A DNA stretch of 8,615 nt, taken from contig QIKS01000148.1 in NCBI GenBank assembly GCA_003233025.1, positions 1-8,615 on the forward strand, in the 5' to 3' direction. The translations under genes and the position numbers were made by a program. Position 1 is the stretch's first letter; each line of letters begins with the position of its first letter. The notes below the pieces were generated by a model that did no database searches, was not told where the DNA came from, and saw only the letters and a program-made list of their open reading frames with translations. Positions 5,911 through 8,615 of the stretch are shown here, one piece after another. The DNA comes from Hellea balneolensis. GTDB taxonomy: Bacteria > Pseudomonadota > Alphaproteobacteria > Caulobacterales > Maricaulaceae.

Positions 5911-7101
5911 TCATTGTCCAACCCTGATATTGACGCGACCATTGGGTTTGCAATTTCTGCCCAGGCAATCACCGCCAAAGCTAACCCGGTTAGCCGTCAA
6001 ATCATATACCATCTTATTCCCCGAAACTGAATTACTGTTTTCTTGGGTAAATTCAACATTGCCCGTTACTGTGATAATATCTTTATCGCGCTCGTAAACC
6101 CCTTTTTCTCCCAAGACTGCGTTTTCCGGAGTTTCGTACTTAAAATTATCAAGGGCGACAATTTTGTTAATATTGCCATATCCAACCATTTTGCCGTCCG
6201 CGTCGACCAATTCTTCGCGAAACATATCCATCCGGTCGGCATAGATTTTAGAACTGCCCTGTATGATAAGCACATTGCCGCTCAGTGTGGTTTTAGGCCC
6301 TTTATAAACGGCCCTGTCCGCCTTGACATCAATCGGCTCATCACCGCCAAAAGAAAGCTTTAACGGGCTGTTGTTGGCATTGTTATTGTCCTTTGTAATA
6401 TCTTCGTCCGGCGCAGTACCGTGAGGGGCGCTCATAACCTCACTCGCTTTTCGCGCGACAAGCTGGGCGCTCATGCCGTTTTTAAAGACAAATTCGCTAT
6501 ACCCGTCATTAATCTCATAAGCATTGCCCTCCGCTTGGCCAAAATCACCAGTGCAATTAATGCTTTGATCTCCTTCAATGCGCTTATCCTTCACAAGGAT
6601 GCGCGCATGATTGGTCGTACAAGCATAACCGTCATCGGTTTTAAGATTGACCTCTTGGCTTAATTCCAACACTTCTGTCTCCACATTATAAGCACCCGAC
6701 AGAGCCAGAATAACACTTTGACCGGCGGCGTCATTGCGCAAAAAATTGAGCACCGGATTGGTCAGTTTCATTTCGTCCGGGCTGCGCAAGAGCCGGATGG
6801 CGGCGTCTGCCGTGATGCGGTAAGGCAGATTATCACTTGTCTGCCCCCGATATACCGGATTGACCATTTTAACCGCTTCATCGGGGTTATCCGTCGGGAT
6901 AATTGTCGTAGGAGCTTTGATGAAAAACCAAAACAGCACCAAGACAAGCAAGCCCGCCAGCACCATCAGCACACGGCGGGTTTGAAAAACAATAACGGAA
7001 TGACGCCGGGCTGCATCCAAGGTCAACACCCGGCGCGGCTCCCAAAACTGCACGTCATGGCGAGGCGGGTGGGGGTCGTTATCGGTTTGCGCAGTGGTCA
7101 T
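5911..7101 (-). CDS. lptC: LptC fused to a C-terminal LptA-like domain
   Basis: A 396-residue membrane-anchored LPS-export protein, about twice the usual LptC length (roughly 190-220). Residues 1-42 are a charged cytoplasmic segment; residues 43-61 (RVLMVLAGLLVLVLFWFFI) are one transmembrane helix. Residues about 72-215 look like the LptC periplasmic domain (VYRGQTSDNLPYRITADAA, LTNPVLNF, GAYNVETEVLEL), with Cys161 and Cys183. An Asp/Asn-rich linker (about 230-246) follows. Residues about 256-396 resemble LptA: DVKADRAVYKGPKTTLSGNV, GEKGVY, ITVTGNVEF, VSGNKMVYDL, and DCLGRNC with Cys379/Cys384. Over 65 ungapped residues (328-392 against LptA 102-166) I count about 31 identities by hand. LptC normally docks on LptFG and hands LPS to LptA; the extra domain would be a tethered first LptA unit, which is inference. 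No good ribosome-binding site precedes the ATG. Alternative: an atypical LptC without fusion, which the repeat argues against. Confidence 0.88.
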   Translation of the reverse strand: MTTAQTDNDPHPPRHDVQFWEPRRVLTLDAARRHSVIVFQTRRVLMVLAGLLVLVLFWFFIKAPTTIIPTDNPDEAVKMVNPVYRGQTSDNLPYRITADAAIRLLRSPDEMKLTNPVLNFLRNDAAGQSVILALSGAYNVETEVLELSQEVNLKTDDGYACTTNHARILVKDKRIEGDQSINCTGDFGQAEGNAYEINDGYSEFVFKNGMSAQLVARKASEVMSAPHGTAPDEDITKDNNNANNSPLKLSFGGDEPIDVKADRAVYKGPKTTLSGNVLIIQGSSKIYADRMDMFREELVDADGKMVGYGNINKIVALDNFKYETPENAVLGEKGVYERDKDIITVTGNVEFTQENSNSVSGNKMVYDLTANRVSFGGDCLGRNCKPNGRVNIRVGQ

Positions 7102-7218
7102 ATAGTTTTAAAACCCGTTATAATTGCCATCACATAGCCCATACTGCACAAGAATGCGACACCGAAAAGCGTTAAATTTAATTACGTTTTGGTTAGAGGG
7201 TTTGTCGCGACCCGCTTT
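7102..7218. other. pyrF-lptC intergenic region, promoter not resolved
   Basis: This 117-bp gap is the widest break upstream of the lpt genes and a reasonable place for an lpt promoter. On the coding strand TATAAC lies about 25 bases before the lptC ATG, but no recognisable -35 box stands at 16-18 bp; TTGTGC is 23 bp away, too far. GTCGCGAC just after the pyrF stop is a small palindrome, without a T tract typical of a terminator. Confidence 0.35.
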
Positions 7219-7908
7219 TTATCCGGCCCTGATATTGTCAAGAATAGCGCCAACGGCGGCTTTGGGATCAGAAGCTTGGGTGATGGGGCGGCCAATGACA
7301 ATATGGCTAGCCCCGTTTTTAAAAGCTTGACGCGGTGTGCTGACCCGTTTTTGGTCGCCCTTATCACCGTCTGACATCCGTACGCCAGGTGTCGTGATTA
7401 AAAAACCGTCAGGCACAAGAGCGCGGATCTTGCACGCTTCCAGAGGCGAAGCAATAACGCCGTCAACCCCCGCCTCCACGGCTTGCTTGACCCGGTGTAA
7501 AACCAATTCCTCGGCGCTCATAGCAAACCCTATCTTGCGCAATGCATGGTCATCAAGAGATGTGAGCACCGTCACCGCCATAATTTTTAAACTGTGTTCT
7601 GCCCGCGCCTTTACCGCCGCGCTCATAACATCCGGTGTGGCGTGAACGGTGAGCATATCGGCGCCCATTGGCGCAATGCTGGCCACCGCTTTTTGCACGG
7701 TCGCGCCAATATCGTGGAGTTTATAATCAAGAAAAACGGCCTTGCCGCGCGCCTTTAAAACTTGCGCAAGCTCCATGCCGCCAACGGGGAGGAGTTGCAG
7801 ACCTATTTTATAGGCGCATATATCGTCGTCCAATATTTCAACCATTTCCAGAGCCTGCTGCGTGCTGGGTAAATCCAGCGCAACATAGAGACGAGGATCA
7901 GCACCCAT
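7219..7908 (-). CDS. pyrF: Orotidine 5'-phosphate decarboxylase
   Basis: A 229-residue PyrF of the usual bacterial length. It decarboxylates OMP to UMP, the last step of de novo pyrimidine synthesis, in the cytoplasm as a TIM-barrel dimer. Expected residues are present: Asp12 in VALDLP, Lys34 in AYKIGLQL, the catalytic network Asp61-x-Lys63-x-x-Asp66 in FLDYKLHDIGATV, His89 in LTVHA, the TTPGVR loop (172-177), and the phosphate-binding IVIGRPIT with Arg207. The position usually occupied by Leu or Val between Asp61 and Lys63 is Tyr, a minor variation. The ATG at 7908 overlaps the stop of the upstream dehydrogenase in TGATG, and there is no separate Shine-Dalgarno, so translation is probably coupled. 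Nothing suggests a functional tie to the lpt genes downstream. Confidence 0.97.
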   Translation of the reverse strand: MGADPRLYVALDLPSTQQALEMVEILDDDICAYKIGLQLLPVGGMELAQVLKARGKAVFLDYKLHDIGATVQKAVASIAPMGADMLTVHATPDVMSAAVKARAEHSLKIMAVTVLTSLDDHALRKIGFAMSAEELVLHRVKQAVEAGVDGVIASPLEACKIRALVPDGFLITTPGVRMSDGDKGDQKRVSTPRQAFKNGASHIVIGRPITQASDPKAAVGAILDNIRAG

Positions 7909-8615
7909 CAGCGCGTTTTTCTGATTTTGTCGGAGTTTTTATTCATCAAAGCCAGCGCCGTACTATCCGGCAAGAGCCGCGCGGCTATAGCAATCATTCT
8001 GTTGGCCCGCCCCGGTATGTAGACGGCTTTGTTTCTCTCCAAAGCCATAAAGCCGCTTTGAGCAACCTCCTCGGCGCTCATCCACATCCAGCTAGGCAGC
8101 TTGCTGACGGCGGTGCGTGTCTGGTTAACATCATGAAATTCGCTCATGGTAAAACCGGGGCATAAGGCGGATACTTTTATGCCGTCGCGGGCCAATTCCA
8201 AGTTTAAGGATTGGGAAAACTTCACCAAAAAACTTTTCGTTGCGCCGTACAAAGTATGACCACGCGAGCCGGGGATATGCCCAGCCAGACTGGAGACATT
8301 GATGATGCGGCCAAATTTGCGCTTGCGCATGCCGGGCACAACCAGATGGGTCAACTCACACGGGGCTTCCAACATCACCGATAAAAAATCCTTATGGGCT
8401 TGCCAGTCATTATCGGCAAAATTACCGGTCAGACCATAGCCCGCATTATTAACCAACCCGTCCACATGTGCACGTTTTTTAGCCAGCCGATTGATGATAT
8501 CCTGGGGGGCTCCAGGCACCGCCAGATCTGCGGGAATAATATGGGACAGTGTGCCAAATTCGCTTTTTAACGCCCGGGCCAACTCAATCATCGGCTGTTC
8601 ACGCCGCGCTGTCAG
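7908..8615 (-). CDS. Short-chain dehydrogenase/reductase, N-terminus cut by window edge
   Basis: The frame stays open to the right edge, giving 235 visible residues; about 25-30, including the glycine-rich TGxxxGxG cofactor loop, lie outside. The visible start, LTARRE, matches the end of beta-2 in classical SDRs, so the ATG at 8591 is internal and not the true start. Seen in order: ADL after beta-3, NNAG (8439-8450), INVSSLAG with the candidate catalytic serine, and the active-site YGATK (Tyr at 8247-8249, Lys at 8235-8237), then LNLEL and LCPGFTMSEFHDV. The Arg residues after beta-2 hint at NADP(H), an inference. The family acts on many alcohols, ketones and acyl chains, and the sequence does not show the substrate. 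The C-terminal end (about 30 residues) is basic. Overlap with pyrF suggests one transcript but not a shared pathway. Confidence 0.93.
   Translation of the reverse strand: MTARREQPMIELARALKSEFGTLSHIIPADLAVPGAPQDIINRLAKKRAHVDGLVNNAGYGLTGNFADNDWQAHKDFLSVMLEAPCELTHLVVPGMRKRKFGRIINVSSLAGHIPGSRGHTLYGATKSFLVKFSQSLNLELARDGIKVSALCPGFTMSEFHDVNQTRTAVSKLPSWMWMSAEEVAQSGFMALERNKAVYIPGRANRMIAIAARLLPDSTALALMNKNSDKIRKTR

Noticed and set aside
5516..6097. A 193-codon plus-strand open frame across the lptA-lptC junction
   Set aside because: It spans two real genes on the opposite strand, and its translation has no family signature. It is explained as a shadow.
7500..8085. Repeated sequence around CTCGGCGCTCAT in pyrF and the SDR gene
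   Set aside because: Both copies encode Met-Ser-Ala-Glu-Glu within unrelated protein contexts. The similarity stops there, so it is a coincidence, not a repeat element.
7668..8165. A 165-codon plus-strand open frame across the SDR-pyrF junction
   Set aside because: It is antisense to two genes with intact catalytic motifs, and its translation is proline/arginine-rich with no recognisable domain.
8589..8591. ATG at 8591 as the true start of the SDR gene
   Set aside because: The frame stays open to the edge and the extra codons read LTARREQP, the expected end of beta-2 in this family. The glycine-rich loop must lie further upstream.

Overview
The window is a compact chromosomal block from a Gram-negative bacterium, most likely an alphaproteobacterium of roughly 50% GC (my estimate by eye). 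The reasons are the gene order lptC-lptA-lptB-rpoN-hpf-ptsN, which is typical of proteobacterial chromosomes, the long-form HPF, and the general look of LptC, RpoN and PtsN. Every gene I can support lies on the minus strand, so transcription runs from high to low coordinates. I see no rRNA, tRNA, CRISPR array, insertion sequence or prophage gene. Open frames on the plus strand are shadows of the minus-strand genes.

In transcription order: a short-chain dehydrogenase/reductase cut by the right edge (7908-8615) overlaps pyrF, orotidine-5'-phosphate decarboxylase (7219-7908), in a TGATG junction. After a 117-bp gap comes the lipopolysaccharide-export set: a 396-residue LptC-type protein (5911-7101), lptA (5345-5896) and lptB (4592-5338), with junctions of 14 and 6 bp. 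After 126 bp comes rpoN, sigma-54 (2957-4465), and after 136 bp a long-form hpf (2233-2820). Then come ptsN (1678-2172) and, 21 bp further on, ppk1, polyphosphate kinase (1-1656), cut by the left edge.

The genes fall into three jobs. LptC, LptA and LptB form the inner-membrane motor and periplasmic bridge that move LPS to the outer membrane. RpoN, HPF, PtsN and PPK1 form a nutrient and stress block: alternative sigma factor, ribosome hibernation, nitrogen-PTS phosphoacceptor and polyphosphate synthesis. PyrF completes UMP synthesis.

The most notable point is that the LptC protein is about twice the usual length. It carries a second, LptA-like domain at its C-terminus that closely resembles the separate LptA encoded just downstream, including a shared Cys-x4-Cys motif. 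The locus therefore encodes two LptA-type units, one of them tethered to the inner membrane. I cannot tell from sequence alone whether this architecture has been described. Otherwise the window is ordinary core genome; I found no convincing unknown system.
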